Shown here piece by piece: positions 11,858-23,000 of a stretch of 64,000 bases of DNA. This stretch comes from Sanghuangporus weigelae (taxonomy: Eukaryota; Basidiomycota; Agaricomycetes; Hymenochaetales; Hymenochaetaceae): assembly GCA_033182465.1 (NCBI GenBank), contig CP137324.1, positions 682,001 through 746,000 of the forward strand. The letters run 5' to 3'. Position 1 is the stretch's first letter; the number at the start of each line of letters is the position of its first letter. Both the position numbers and the translations under genes were made by a program. A model generated the notes under the pieces. That model ran no database searches and was not told where the DNA came from. It saw nothing but the letters and a program-made list of their open reading frames with translations.

Positions 11858-13284
11858 TCATAGTTTCTGCGTTTCAAGCTTGTCCCTTCCAGAGGCAATC
11901 AGTGCTTCTATTTCTGGTTTGATCGACGCAAGGAAGTCCTTTGTAGTATGTGTTGGTTTCCAGCCAAGAGCAAGCGAACGAGTCGGCTTGCAGCGTGAGT
12001 TCGAGCCGAGATAGTCAGACTAGATCGAATTCATTAGCGACCCATTTCAGAGATGATGAAGGCACCCAGAAAACGTACCCCGCCAAAGTGTTTATCAATA
12101 TCCTCCTTAGTGAAAGTTGTCGGTTCGGGACTCTGGCCTCTGCCAAGCTCAACAAGAGCCTGTGCGATTGCTTTGCTGACGTCGTATAGATCATGCTCGC
12201 CGTAGGCACCGAAGAAATAGCCCTCTCGTCCATGTGGAACACTATTGACATCCGCGCGAATCTTGTCAAACAGGACAATATACAAATCCGCAACTGTTTG
12301 AAGCGGATAATTATGAGTATATATTGCCTAACGATCAGAATGAAGCAGAGCTTACCATCGTCAATATGCACATTTGGCCATTTGTTCTTGCCAAGTCCGA
12401 TCATACCGCCCTGTCCACGAGCAAGGCTCGCACGGATCAAAGCAGGAACTTGAATAGAATGAGGGTTTTGTATTCCAGCCTCAGTAAGTCCATTATTTGC
12501 GATCCCATAAATTGTGGATGGGAGTATGATATATGTCCGGGCATAGCCTACCACCGCAGAAATAAAGATCTGGAACTTAATCGTTACTTGACTGAGCAGA
12601 ACTTACCCGCTTTATCTCCCGAAGCCACCTCAATGTCGATTTCGCGGTGAATCTGCGTCTTCGGATCGAGGGACTCAATATCCTCAACTTTTGCGTCGTC
12701 ATATACCCTATCTGTAGCATAATTCCCGCCAGCATTGTCAGCAAGGACACCTGTTCCAGACTATCATCCGGTCAAAAAGGAGAATAAAGCAATGAAGGTG
12801 AAGGCAGCATACAGTGTGGATATAGATTGGAACCCTTCCGTTCGTCTCATGATATTTCTTCAGACCACGAAGAATGGCCTTAGCCGCTCCAAGGTCATCA
12901 ACGTCCGCCTAATAGGAAGGCAACAATCTAAGTTTCGTAGTTTCCACTGTAAGATGAACAAACCGGCGTACAGTACTAATGACATAATCTGCTTCCGATG
13001 CGAGTGCCTCGAGCTTATCGACATCAGCATGGCTGCCAACGACTGCTTCAACGGCGAACTTCTCCTGAAGAAGCTTCGCCTTCTCGGGATTGCGGACGAG
13101 CACTTTGATATTGAAGCTCTTCGCGTCCTTGTGATTCAGGAGTCGCCACAGGATAGAGCCACCAATATAGCCTGTATGTACATTATGATAGTACGTTTCT
13201 TAGCAACTAGCAATTCGGCATGGTTAAGAGATGCATGTACGAACCGGTCGCTCCCGTCAGGAAGATAGTCTGCCTTCCGGACAT
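11858..13284 (-). CDS. NAD(P)-binding epimerase/NmrA-like protein, copy 1
   Basis: Extended short-chain dehydrogenase-like Rossmann protein of the NAD-dependent epimerase/NmrA type; substrate not predictable. Seven exons (13284-13245, 13171-12972, 12908-12813, 12760-12607, 12547-12356, 12293-12079, 12019-11858) encode 352 residues. The N-terminal dinucleotide-binding motif GATGYIGGSILW follows the first strand (QTIFLTGATG) and is split by intron 1. The acidic-turn equivalent is replaced by VLVRNPEKA, more typical of NADP use. A mid-protein motif YIILPSTIYGIANNG carries the family's conserved serine/tyrosine region, and a conserved WPNVHIDD precedes the C-terminal helices. There is no signal peptide, so a cytosolic enzyme is expected. 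It ends LETQKL. Copy 2 downstream is nearly identical through exon 6. The acceptor at 12548 was chosen by the frame of GYARTYIILPS. Confidence 0.85.
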
Positions 13285-13846
13285 TCTCTTTTACGTCGTC
13301 TGAGGATCGGGGGCGGGGGGGAAAGTTCGAGTACTTGTGACTTGTACTCAAGCGGACGAAAATTCGATATTTATTAGCATCCGAGATCTGCTTTCTAATG
13401 ATCTGCTTTCTAATGCATTGATGTCATCGATAGTGCATGCATTGCGTTTTCTACTACCTTCTACTCAGCACCTCGGTAAGAACCCGTATGTTTTAGAAAA
13501 AATAAAGCAAGACCACAGACCTCTTGGACGTTTCAGAGCCGGTAAGAGCATCTCGGACAGGACACGGACTTGCCAACACGTCGTCATTTATTTATAATTC
13601 CTATCCCGCAACCCGCAAAAAGCCGTACAATCACATGTCCATTTCTATCTATCGTTTTTACCTATTTCTTTTCACCGGATTTTCACTCCCTTTTTTTCTA
13701 CTACCACCAGTACTTATAAATTTCTTTGACTCCAGATATTCTAGAAGAAGAGCTCATTCCTTTGGTCAGTTCAGAGCGCCTCCTCTGCTTTGTGGGAGCA
13801 ATGGACGCGATTTGTATGCTTCAATTGGAATACCTCGGTCACTACA
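13285..13846. other. Promoter side of epimerase copy 1, no gene
   Basis: No coding exon recognised. The first ~100 bp upstream of the start (including AATTCGATATTTAT near 13360) are shared with the equivalent position upstream of copy 2, so the two promoters were duplicated together. The distal part is T-rich. Confidence 0.5.
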
Positions 13847-14219
13847 TCAAAAGATGCGCTTTTGAGCCGTTCTTCTTCTTTCGTGTTTAAGTGACTTTCT
13901 TGACTTTGCAATATCCTGGATGCACGGCATTTGAAAGGGCGAGATAAGACGCATGTAATTGTGCGTACGACAGACTCTTCTCATTTCTTTAAACTTCCTA
14001 TAGCTTTTTAATTTCTTCTTTATCCCTTTCAGATGCAACGAGTGCCTTGGGACAATATACAGGTCGGCGAATGAATTATCGTATGTCATTTACATCAGTC
14101 CAATAAGGAACGAGTTTTAGTAAGAGGAGGATATTGAATAGACCTGACCATCGTCAGTATGCATGTTCAGCTACTCACCAAGTCCGACCATCCTGTCTTG
14201 CTAATGATCAAGACTCATA
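13847..14219 (-). pseudogene. Truncated 3' fragment of third epimerase copy
   Basis: Minus-strand remnant matching the 3' part of the degenerate copy at 16477-16856. It keeps ADLYIV, the opening of epimerase exon 6 (compare VADLYIVLFDKI), but then diverges into PRHSLHLKG and non-homologous sequence. No start or catalytic region is present. It appears to have been carried along as the tail of the duplicated unit, with its 5' portion left behind. Confidence 0.7.
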
Positions 14220-14478
14220 CGGCCGGCATGGGGGGATGTGGAGATGGTAAGAGGTTAAGATGGTGGTGGTCATAATAAACTGCCATACGCGATTTATAAA
14301 CCCGTGCAGAATTTTGTGATGTAGGTTAAGTAACACTACATATATATTCGCGGAATCCGTGACCATATCTTATGGAGCGTCAATCTTATTCCATATTATA
14401 TAGCAGAGTGCTCGCAAATCGAAAGGCGGTCCGCTGAGAAGGTCTTATACTGATTCGCTTGAGATGAACAGAATCTCA
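14220..14478. other. Junction between the duplicated units
   Basis: Sequence up to 14374 is present only here, not at the equivalent place after unit 2. It is AT-rich with no coding potential. From 14375 the second unit begins, followed by the 3' flank of epimerase copy 2. Confidence 0.5.
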
Positions 14479-15952
14479 TTATCTGCAGATCCTATCGTTC
14501 ACATACTTCTTTATTGCATTCTCATAATTTCTGTGTTGGGTTTCAAGCTTGTCCCCTCCAGAGGCAATCAGTGCTTCTATTTCTGGTTTGATCGACGCAA
14601 GGAAGTCCCTTGTCGTATGTGTTGGTTTCCAGCCAAGAGCAAATGAATGAGTCGGTTTGCAGCGTGAGTTCGAGCCGAGGTAGTCAGACTAGATCAAATT
14701 TCATTAGCGACCCATTTCAGAGATGATGAAGGCACCCAGAAAACGTACCCCGCCAAAGTGTTCATCAATATCCTCCTTAGTGAAAGTTGTCGGTTCGGGA
14801 CTCTGTCCTCTGCCAAGCTCAACAAGAGCCTGTGCAATTGCTTTGCTGACATCGTAAAGATCATGTTCGTCGGAGGCACCGAAGAAATAGCCCTCTCGTC
14901 CATGTGGAACACTATTGACATCCGCGCGAATCTTGTCAAACAAGACAATATACAAATCCGCAACTGTTTGAAGCGGATGATATGAGTATATGTTGCCTAA
15001 CGATAAATATGAAGCAGAGCTTACCATCGTCAATATGCACATTTGGCCATTTGTTCTTGCCAAGTCCGATCATACCGCCCTGTCCACGAGCAAGGCTCGC
15101 ACGGATCAAAGCAGGAACTTGAATAGAATGAGGGTTTTGTATTACAGCCTCAGTAAGTCCATTCTTTGCGATCCCATAAATTGTGGATGGGAATATAATA
15201 TATGTCCGGGCATAGCCTACCACCGCAGAAATAAAGATCTGGAACTTAATTGTTACTTGACTGAGCAGAACTTACCCGCTTTATCTCCCGAAGCCACCTC
15301 AATGTCGACTTCACGGTGCATCTGCGTCTTCGGATCAAGGGACTCAATATCCTCAACTTTTGCGTCGTCGTATACCCTATCTGCAGCATAATTCCCGCCA
15401 GCCGTGTCAGCAAGGACACCTGTTCCGGACTATCATTCGGTCAGGAAGGAGAATTAAGCAATGGGGATAAAGGCAACGCACAGTGTGGATATAGATTGGA
15501 ATCCTTCCGTTCTTCTCATGATATTTCTTCAGACCACGAAGAATGGCCTTAGCCGCTCCAAGGTCATCAACGTCCGCCTAATAGGAAGGCAACAATCTTA
15601 GTTTCGTAGTTTCCACTGTAAGATGAACAAACCGGCGTACAGTACTAATGACATAATCTGCTTCCGAGGCGAGTGCCTCGAGTTTATCGACATCAGCATG
15701 GCTGCCAACGACCGCTTCAACGGCGAACTTCTCCTGAAGAAGCTTCGCCTTCTCGGGATTGCGGACGAGCACTTTGATATTAAAGCTCTTCGCGTCCTTG
15801 TGGTTCAGGAGTCGCCACAGGATGGAGCCACCAATATAGCCTGTATGTATTATCGGAATGAGACGACCGTGCACTTTTCTTAGCAACCCGGTTAAAGGGG
15901 ACATGTACGAACCGGTCGCGCCGGTCAGAAAGATAGTCTGCTTTCTGGACAT
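14479..15952 (-). CDS. NAD(P)-binding epimerase/NmrA-like protein, copy 2 with altered C-terminus
   Basis: Tandem paralogue of the preceding enzyme, 368 residues. Exons: 15952-15913, 15840-15641, 15577-15482, 15429-15276, 15216-15025, 14963-14749 and 14688-14479. Same Rossmann GATG motif, VLVRNPEKA, IIFPSTIYGIAKNG and WPNVHIDD. Differences from copy 1 are scattered single residues (for example MSRKQ in place of MSGRQ, IIFPS in place of IILPS). At the 3' end a small insertion/deletion near 14530 replaces the LETQKL stop with LETQHRNYENAIKKYVNDRIC and one final residue, so the stop falls 16 codons later. All splice sites are intact, so it is probably functional. Low divergence implies a recent duplication or gene conversion. 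Confidence 0.85.
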
Positions 15953-16639
15953 TTTCTTTGATGTTTGAGAATCAGGAGAAAAGAGTTCGACTTGTGGTAC
16001 TCAAGCGGACGAAAATTCGATATTTATAGAGCATCCGAGATCTGCTTTCTAATCTAATGCATTGATGACATCCATAGCGCGTGCATTGCGTTTACTCAGC
16101 ATCTCAGTAAGAACCCAAGCAGATCTCAGATTTTTGTCTCAGCAGAAGCTGCTGAAGAACGTCCCGGATGGGCAGAACACGGTCTTTGGTAAAGGCTGTC
16201 TCAATCAGTAAAGTGGCTGTACTTCGTACCCTCCGATGCCGTCAAACCACATGATCATTTCTGATCTTTTTTTTCCCAGCCAAGTTTCTACTCCTTCAGC
16301 ACTACTACTACTAGTAAACTGACCTTATTCGAGGATTATACCTCTTTGACTCCAGATATTGCAGGCGAAGAGTTTACCCCTTTGGTCGGTCGAGAGCGTC
16401 TCTTCTGTTTATGAGAGCAATGGACGTAATCCTACTACTGGATCATGATGCTCCGGTGACTACATCAAAAAAGATGCGCTTTTGACTCGCCATTTTCTTT
16501 CGTGTTTAAGTGACTTTCTTGACTTTGCAATGTCCTGCATGCACGGTATTTGCAAGGGCGAGGTAAGACGCATGTGATTGTGCGTACGACAGACTCTTCT
16601 CATTTCCTTAAACTTCCTATAGCTTTTTAATTTCTTCTT
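15953..16639. other. Promoter side of epimerase copy 2, no gene
   Basis: Contains the duplicated promoter stretch (AATTCGATATTTAT near 16015) and T-rich sequence. I find no supported coding exon. Confidence 0.5.
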
Positions 16640-17689
16640 TATCCCTTTCAGATGCAACGAGTGCCTTGGGACAATATACAACTCGGCAAATGAATGAAAA
16701 GAATTATCGTATGTCATTTACATCAGTCCAACAAGGAACGAGTTTTAGTAAGAGGAGGATATTGAATAGACCTGACCATCGTCAGTATGCATGTTCAGCT
16801 ATTCACCAAGTCCGACCATCCTGTCTTGCCAGTGATCAAGACTCACACGTATCAGGACTGGAATTTGGATAGAACGCGGATCTGTATCCCAGCTTTCATT
16901 AGCCCGTTCTTTTGAATCCCATGGACTGTGGACGGAAGGATGATGTACATTCAAACATACCCTGGCGCCACATTAGTACTCACATTCATATAAACTCGGG
17001 AGAAGAAAAGCAGGTGCATTGGACTTACCTGCTTTATCCGCTGCGACATCTTCGATGTCGACTTTGCAGTGCATCCGTGTCTTCGGATCGAGAGAATCTA
17101 TATCTTCAAGTTTCGCATCAACCTAGACTCATTCGGTTGTGCACATCCCGGCAGTGTTATCAACTGGGATACCCGTTCCAGACTGATATAAAGAGCAATT
17201 AGAGGGAATGAAAATCTGGTACGTGAGTGACGGCATGTATATAAACTGGTGTTCTTCCATTTCCTCTGATGAAGTTTTCAGTCTACGACGCACAGCCTGG
17301 GCCGCTCCGAGATCGTCTACAGCATCAGCCCAAGAGGCAAGTGATAACGAATCTCTCTTCCATCATGAGGGCATAACAAGAAGATAACATACATGCAGAA
17401 CTAATGATGTATTTGTTTCCGATACAAGCTCATCGACGTTACTATCCACATCCGCATGGTTGCCAATATCGAACTTCTCCTCAAGGAGCTTCGCATTCTC
17501 GGGATTGCGGATGAACACTCTGAAATTAATATCTATTTGCCTCCTTATATGGCTTAGAAATCGCCACAAGACGGAGCCACCGATACAATAGCCACGGAAT
17601 ATGCACTTTTTTTAGCAACTAGCAATGAAACCAAGCGTGTACGAACCGGTCATGCCCGTAAGGAAGAAGATAGTCTGCCTTCCCGACAT
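16640..17689 (-). pseudogene. Degenerate third epimerase copy
   Basis: Order and sequence follow the intact copies on the minus strand: MSGRQTIFFLTGMTG at 17689, VFIRNPENAKLLEEKFDIG, NHADVDSNVDELVSE, AVDDLGAAQAVRRRLK, LEDIDSLDPKTRMHCKVDIE, MYIILPSTVHGIQKNGLMK and finally ELYIVPRHS. Damage is clear. The acceptor of intron 1 is gone because CAG/GCTAT became GTGGCTATTG. The conserved Arg codon after GYA/GYV is a TGA stop near 16948. The region after IQIRSIQ shifts frame. The 5' portion still has an open start and the expected first intron donor. It is more diverged from the intact copies than they are from each other, so it is the older paralogue. Confidence 0.8.
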
Positions 17690-19243
17690 GCTCTCTTACG
17701 TCGTCTGCGATTCTGGAGAAGAAAAGTGTCGCACTCTGACGGATGAAGGTTCGATGCTTATGAACGTGCGAGTTAACTCTCTAATGAGTTTATGTCAGGT
17801 ATACATAATGGACTATATGGATATGAAGGCCATCAAAAGACAACGCGAGACAATAGTACAGTACATAGACGCAGCAAGATTGTCGCAGCTACTTACAAAC
17901 CTCCAAGTCGAGCCTTTGGCATCAGGATTCGCACAACACGCCGGAGCGCATTTCCCGACGCCGACTTCTTGAGTACAGTCAGCTGTAGGCTATAGAATTC
18001 TGACTCATGCGAGCGCTGCGCAGCTCCATATCCGAGAAGGACGCTAAGTTCGGAGAGTGAAGATGCACCGGGATCCAGTGCGCTCAGTACGTAGCATGTC
18101 CTCAAGGCCGAGGAGAGAATGTCACGACGAAGGACCAAGAACGCAATAATGATGTCGTTGTTAGAAGCCCTTAGCATCTCCGTCTTCCGCATTACCGGAT
18201 AATGATCATCCATATCGAATTCGGTTTAAGCTAATGGATCCGTCACTTCTCTTCACGGATCGGGATTCTCTGTGGAATTGCATGGTCATGGTAATTTTAT
18301 GTTTCAGGAACATTGATAACCCAGTCTAGACAACAACAGACTCTTCCCAGCACCATGCCAGGAGTTCTATTGCAGCCGCGACGGGAAGAAGAAGACAAAG
18401 CGGATGTCGGCATGGGGTTTAAATTCTCCTGGATGATGTTAGATGGGAAAGTGGGATGGAATCGGGACTGGAGAAGAGAATGTCATAGTGACTCCTATGC
18501 CGAGACGGAGGATCTCGGTGGAAGGTGCGTCCTCGTTGTTAGTAGTCTCCCGGCGATGTGCTGATACCGTCAAGCATGTTATTACTGCCCGAAGACGATC
18601 TGCAATGAATGCACAAGAAACAGGGGCTTATACACGGAGATCATGGATATAGTGAGTAAGCTGATATGCTTTTTAAGCCATCATCATTCCGAGAAGGCGT
18701 TGTCTTTCGTTGGAGGGTTTGTAACAAAGAAAGCGGATGTTGGAATGAACGGGGATGGGGATGAGTGATTCTCAAGTTGTGAAGCGAGAAGATGGGTGAC
18801 ATGGAGAAGCCGCCTAGAACACGGAGCTGAGACGTCAGAACGTGAAGGAAGGAACCCTTTGTTGTCTTGTCCAGAGTCAATTAGCCGTTATCATCAAAGG
18901 AAGTCGTCAATTTCAAGGTGACGAAGGAGACGTCATGGATGAGTAGCTGCCCTTGGCCTGACCCCAGCAGGCTTGTCCGTCGAAAAGATGATGGAGTTTA
19001 CGTGCGCGTTTTGAGCGGCCCCGAGGGATGTGTGTTCGGCGTTGGATGGATGGAAGGGACACCGCCGCGGTTCAGGGTCCTGGGAACCAAATGAGTCAGG
19101 AAGTTCCCGTCAGGAACTCGGTTTACCTTCCAAATGAGGAAGTCTGGCTGCTTTACGAGGAAAGTGCGGGGCAAATAAGGTTTAAAGGAGCGATGCATGT
19201 GACAAAGACGGTACTAGTTCTGGCAATTCAATAGCGGTGGATG
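17690..19243. other. 1.55 kb without a supported gene
   Basis: Short open frames exist on both strands (for example minus 17893-18213) but none has recognisable homology, splice structure or consistent composition. The last part is the promoter of the gene at 19313. Confidence 0.5.
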
Positions 19244-19249
19244 TATAAA
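19244..19249 (+). promoter_or_regulatory. Probable TATA box of the 19313 gene
   Basis: TATAAA lies 64 bp upstream of the ATG, with a pyrimidine-rich stretch (TCTGTCTCTCACCACTTTCC) between it and the start, a common arrangement in basidiomycete core promoters. Confidence 0.5.
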
Positions 19250-19312
19250 GAGCGGTCCATCTCTTGGCTTAGCGTCTGTCTCTCACCACTTTCCTCTCTT
19301 CATTCCGCCATC

Positions 19313-20053
19313 ATGTCTGACAAAATCAAGCATTCACAGCCAATCAACATCCCGAACAACAATCATTCTCATAGCCGCTCTCGCTCCGCATCTTACTCGG
19401 CCTCCTCAGACGACGATTCCAACTCTCCACCTCTACGGACTCCACCTTCCTCTGTTCCCGCGCCTCGTGTGAATACTGCATACTCGCCATCCACATCGCC
19501 TATTCTCTCGTATTTCTTCCACTCTCCAGCCAAGGTGCCCCCGAGTCCCACAGCGGGCTTCACTTCTTTCGGACGGGGCATTTCTGCTAGGCCCCAGGAG
19601 CAACCAATCATGGAGGAAGATGAGGATAGTCAGTCTCCACTCGTGCGACATGCGCGGCGCATGAGCACCTCTGCCGGATGGACCCCAGCTGCCCCACGTT
19701 TCAACCCGGTGCCCCCTGCAGATCATGCAGAGAGAGGCGCAGGGCTCTTGCGCAGACTCAGTCTCGGTGGTGCATTTGTTAGGGTATGTCCGCATATATT
19801 CACATGCAGCGTAGAACAGCGGCTCATCACCCCGTTGCAGCCTCAGCCACCTTCCCCTCCGGCTCAACATGCAGCTCCTACTAGTCTTGCACCGGCTGCT
19901 CCTGTCTCGGAGGCAAAAGCTCCTAATCTTCAGGGTCGTAAGAAGAGGCGAGCATCGACGTTAGGCGTTCCAGGAGAAGGCGGAAGGCCGCGCCGTTCCC
20001 CAAGTCCCATGGGCGAGCGCATCCTCACAGGTCACTTCGACGGCTTCAATTAA
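19313..20053 (+). CDS. Small conserved Ser/Pro-rich fungal protein, function unknown
   Basis: Two exons, 19313-19783 and 19841-20053, encode 227 residues. The 57-bp intron (GTATGT to TTGCAG) is a multiple of three and has no in-frame stop, so an unspliced form would add 19 residues (VCPHIFTCSVEQRL in part). The protein is low-complexity: Ser/Pro/Asn/Arg-rich with clusters of SRSRS and PPSSV. Two islands look constrained: FSFGRG-like FTSFGRGISARP with LVRHARRMSTSAGWTPAAPRFNP, and the C-terminal block KKRRASTLGVPGEGG, then RRSPSPMGERILTGHFDGFN. The basic KKRR and RRAS/RRSP contexts could be phosphorylation or nuclear-import sites. From memory this C-terminal block recurs in agaricomycete hypothetical proteins; no function is known to me. 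A TATA box precedes it. Confidence 0.7.
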   Translation: MSDKIKHSQPINIPNNNHSHSRSRSASYSASSDDDSNSPPLRTPPSSVPAPRVNTAYSPSTSPILSYFFHSPAKVPPSPTAGFTSFGRGISARPQEQPIMEEDEDSQSPLVRHARRMSTSAGWTPAAPRFNPVPPADHAERGAGLLRRLSLGGAFVRVCPHIFTCSVEQRLITPLQPQPPSPPAQHAAPTSLAPAAPVSEAKAPNLQGRKKRRASTLGVPGEGGRPRRSPSPMGERILTGHFDGFN

Positions 20054-23000
20054 TCTACACCGCCTTCTTCTCTTCGACTTCTTCGACTGTACAAAAAAAA
20101 GCGCGGGACGCTGGATCTCCATGTTACCCGTGCATACCCCATGTCTGAAAACCGTTTAATAGGCGCCGCGGAAGTCGTGGTCGCCGTGGACTGTATTTTT
20201 AGTGCCAACCGTACATTCACACACTCACAACATTCGTCGTTGTCGCCGCTCGCCGTTGTCTATTTAAATCAGCAACCGAGCTCGCCTCCCGTTCTTCGTT
20301 CTCTCCCAGCTCGTTTCTGTTTCCGCACCTTTGTGCCATTGTCTCAGCTGCAACAAAAGTCTCAAGCCCCGGTTTGATCATACCTTGTCCTCATCCTCGT
20401 ATATATTTTGATCCCATATTTATTGATTTCCATATTCATTACAACATCCTTTTGTTCCCTCCTCCGAGTCATTGTCGCTTTATCGCTTCGTGTTATTTTG
20501 TCTGAAAGTACTCTATTTTGAAGCACTATATGTTTATCACCTTCGTCCTTTCGTCCGGTGTTCAATGTCTTCCTGGTCAGCTTTTCTAAGCCTTATCCCT
20601 CGCAACCAATCAAATCGAAATAATTAACTGGATATATATATATAAATGATACAGTGTAACAAATGTACTCCTACAGTCTTATGATACATACAGTCCAGTC
20701 AGTGGCATGAACGAATTATTCATTAACGTCTTCGTACGCGTCGCTTTTGAACTGCACTTGAACCTTCCTGCGAGAGGTACGTTCATTGATTTGATCGAAA
20801 AGAATACGGTTCCGAACTTTTCGAGTTTCAGCCAATGGGTGTCCTCACATGGTCGTACATCGTTAACCATAACCCAATCTCGTCGGCACGTACATATGTA
20901 CATTCTCAACTTCATTCACTCACCACTGAATGATGAATGTGCCTATATAAACGAGCCAATACGAACCAAGCGAGCGGCCCCCTATCTTTTTCAGTTCGAG
21001 CCAATCAGGATATGCAGCCCTCCCCCCCCAATTAGAAGCAGTTAGAAGCTCGCTCGGCAAGTCCAAACCTTACTTCAAGGAGTATAGTCTTGTCTATCCT
21101 ATATACATCAGCCACTCAATGAGGAGGAGAATGCTGGAGAATGAGATGATGGTTGGGGGCTCTTCAGTAGGTTTCAGTACGTCTGAACGGATTTCAATTG
21201 GGCTGAATGACCTCGTGAGGGGGATGTGAAAGGGTTGATGACGGGTTGGTTCTTTGGATCAGATCACACCCAGCCCAGGATCTAACTTGAGTCTTGAGGT
21301 CAGCTGAGGTCACTTAAGTCTCCTTCAGTGGATTCGATTTTGAATTGGAGAGAGTCACTTGTATTGAATCGCAGTGATTGGTGATTTGTGTATACATACA
21401 TAAGTACATACTTCGTCTGCACTCGATACGATTTTGTCGGGTATTGATTGAATATGAATATGAATATGAATATGAATATGAATTGGGGGATTGAGATGTA
21501 TTGGAGATGTAGAGTATCTGAGTCTTGGAGTTCCTGCCTGCTGCCTATTGTACACGCACAGAGTCGCGTGCCAGATACTGTATCTTCTTCACATTCGGTA
21601 TGCGGCCGGGTGTCGGTTGTCGGAAGGAAGAGAAAATCGCAATCTTAATCGCCAGATCTAGAATGCACTCACTCTAGTAGATTCAGTCTTGGGGGATTAG
21701 ATTGCGTTACGTTACGAGAACTCCTTTCCAAGAAGCTCCCTCTGCCCTTCTGGATCACGGTATGAGACGAGAACTCCTTGAAGCCTACCTCCGCCCTTCC
21801 CGTCCACAGGCCTAGGACTTAGCAGAGGCAATAATCAGTAGTCTACCTTCAGGCATTCTTTTCGCTTCTCCCTTACCCGGTCCGCCAGGTAAGAAGTAGA
21901 AGAGGTACCCAAGCATGCATGATAAGGTTAGGATGAAGCAGTTGCGCCTCATGTGCGCAGCATAAGGAAGCATCATGTCTTGTCTAGACGTACTCGGACG
22001 TCCGGTAATCGGTAATCGGATGAACCGTACGGATACCCTTTGCGAGTCCGCATCTTCGCGCGCGATGGAATGCACCATAAGGTAAGGGAGAGGGAATCTA
22101 GGTAAATTTGGTTTGGGGGAGAAGGGGACGGGGACGGGGAGCTAGGGAACGCGGTAGAAGTACAGAGAACGTGATGGAAGAGCAGGGACCAAAGAAAGAG
22201 GGGTGCGGACGAGAGGTGGTAATTGAAAAACGTTGTTCAAGAATAGAGGTGTCGAGATTCTGTGCTTCGTGCTGCTGCGGCGAGAAGAGATGGTGAGATG
22301 GTGATGTTCGGGATAAATTTAGTAGCAGAGTGTGCATTGTGGAAAGAGAGTTGGTGATAATGATGATCATGCAGTGAAATGAGACGTGAGGACAACTCTA
22401 AGTGACGGGCTCGGAAATCGGACTGGAACATTCTGTCAGGCAGGAAATGTGAGAATGAACATCTTGGAAATGCGACAAAAGCGCGAGGAGACAAAAACAG
22501 AAGTTCGGGTGTAAGAACGTCGTGGAAGCGCAGACAAAAACAGTTCCTTGCACAGGACCATGACCTCCTATTTTCATTCCGGTCTCGGAAACTTCCAGCG
22601 TGCACATATATGGACCAGAAGGACTTGAAAGGCTTGGCTAGCGTTACTTCCAACAGGTAGGAAGTAATTTGGGATCAGAGTGTGCGAGAGCTCGCGGAAA
22701 TTATCTTACGTTTCCGATTTACGATGATTCAAAGTTGCAGTCATAGTGAAATGTGTCCTGTGGAGAGCATGACGAGCAGAAGATCTCTGGCGACACTGAA
22801 CGGGATGTTAACCTGTTAGAAAAGTGTCACAAAGAAGAACCATACCTAATCAGCAAGGGTCACGAGTAGTTGTCGGATAAATTGAACTACTTCGTCCGAG
22901 AAGTACACGTCCCTTCCTAGCTCTTCGTACTTTACTTGTACTGCACCGATACGATGGATTCTGAGGAGCAACGGACGTGATCATTTAGTGATTTAGGCCG

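Larger units (their letters stand above)
11719..14219. repeat. Tandem duplication, unit 1 (~2.5 kb)
   Basis: This unit matches 14375-16856 in the same orientation. It contains epimerase copy 1, its promoter region and a fragment of a degenerate third copy. The left edge shares the run GCGTCAATCTTATTCC with the second unit. The right edge shares GACCATCCTGTCTTGC. The offset between equivalent exons is 2,668-2,669 bp, shrinking to about 2,630 bp in the non-coding tail because of indels. Exon lengths 1 to 6 are the same in both units. Confidence 0.9.
14375..16856. repeat. Tandem duplication, unit 2 (~2.5 kb)
   Basis: Direct repeat of 11719-14219. The coding parts are nearly identical with the same six exon lengths (40, 200, 96, 154, 192 and 215 nt). 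The non-coding parts show several small indels. The unit ends inside the degenerate third epimerase copy, which continues to 17689. Confidence 0.9.

Noticed and set aside
17625-17972. 115-codon open frame on the plus strand
   Set aside because: Its first part is antisense to the degenerate epimerase copy, and the rest has no homology.
17893-18213. 106-codon open frame on the minus strand
   Set aside because: Has a plausible composition but no recognisable domain, and no supported upstream or downstream exons.
22237-22653. 138-codon open frame on the minus strand
   Set aside because: Composition follows the CT-rich strand bias (Ser, Phe, Leu, His), with no motif and no splice-linked continuation.
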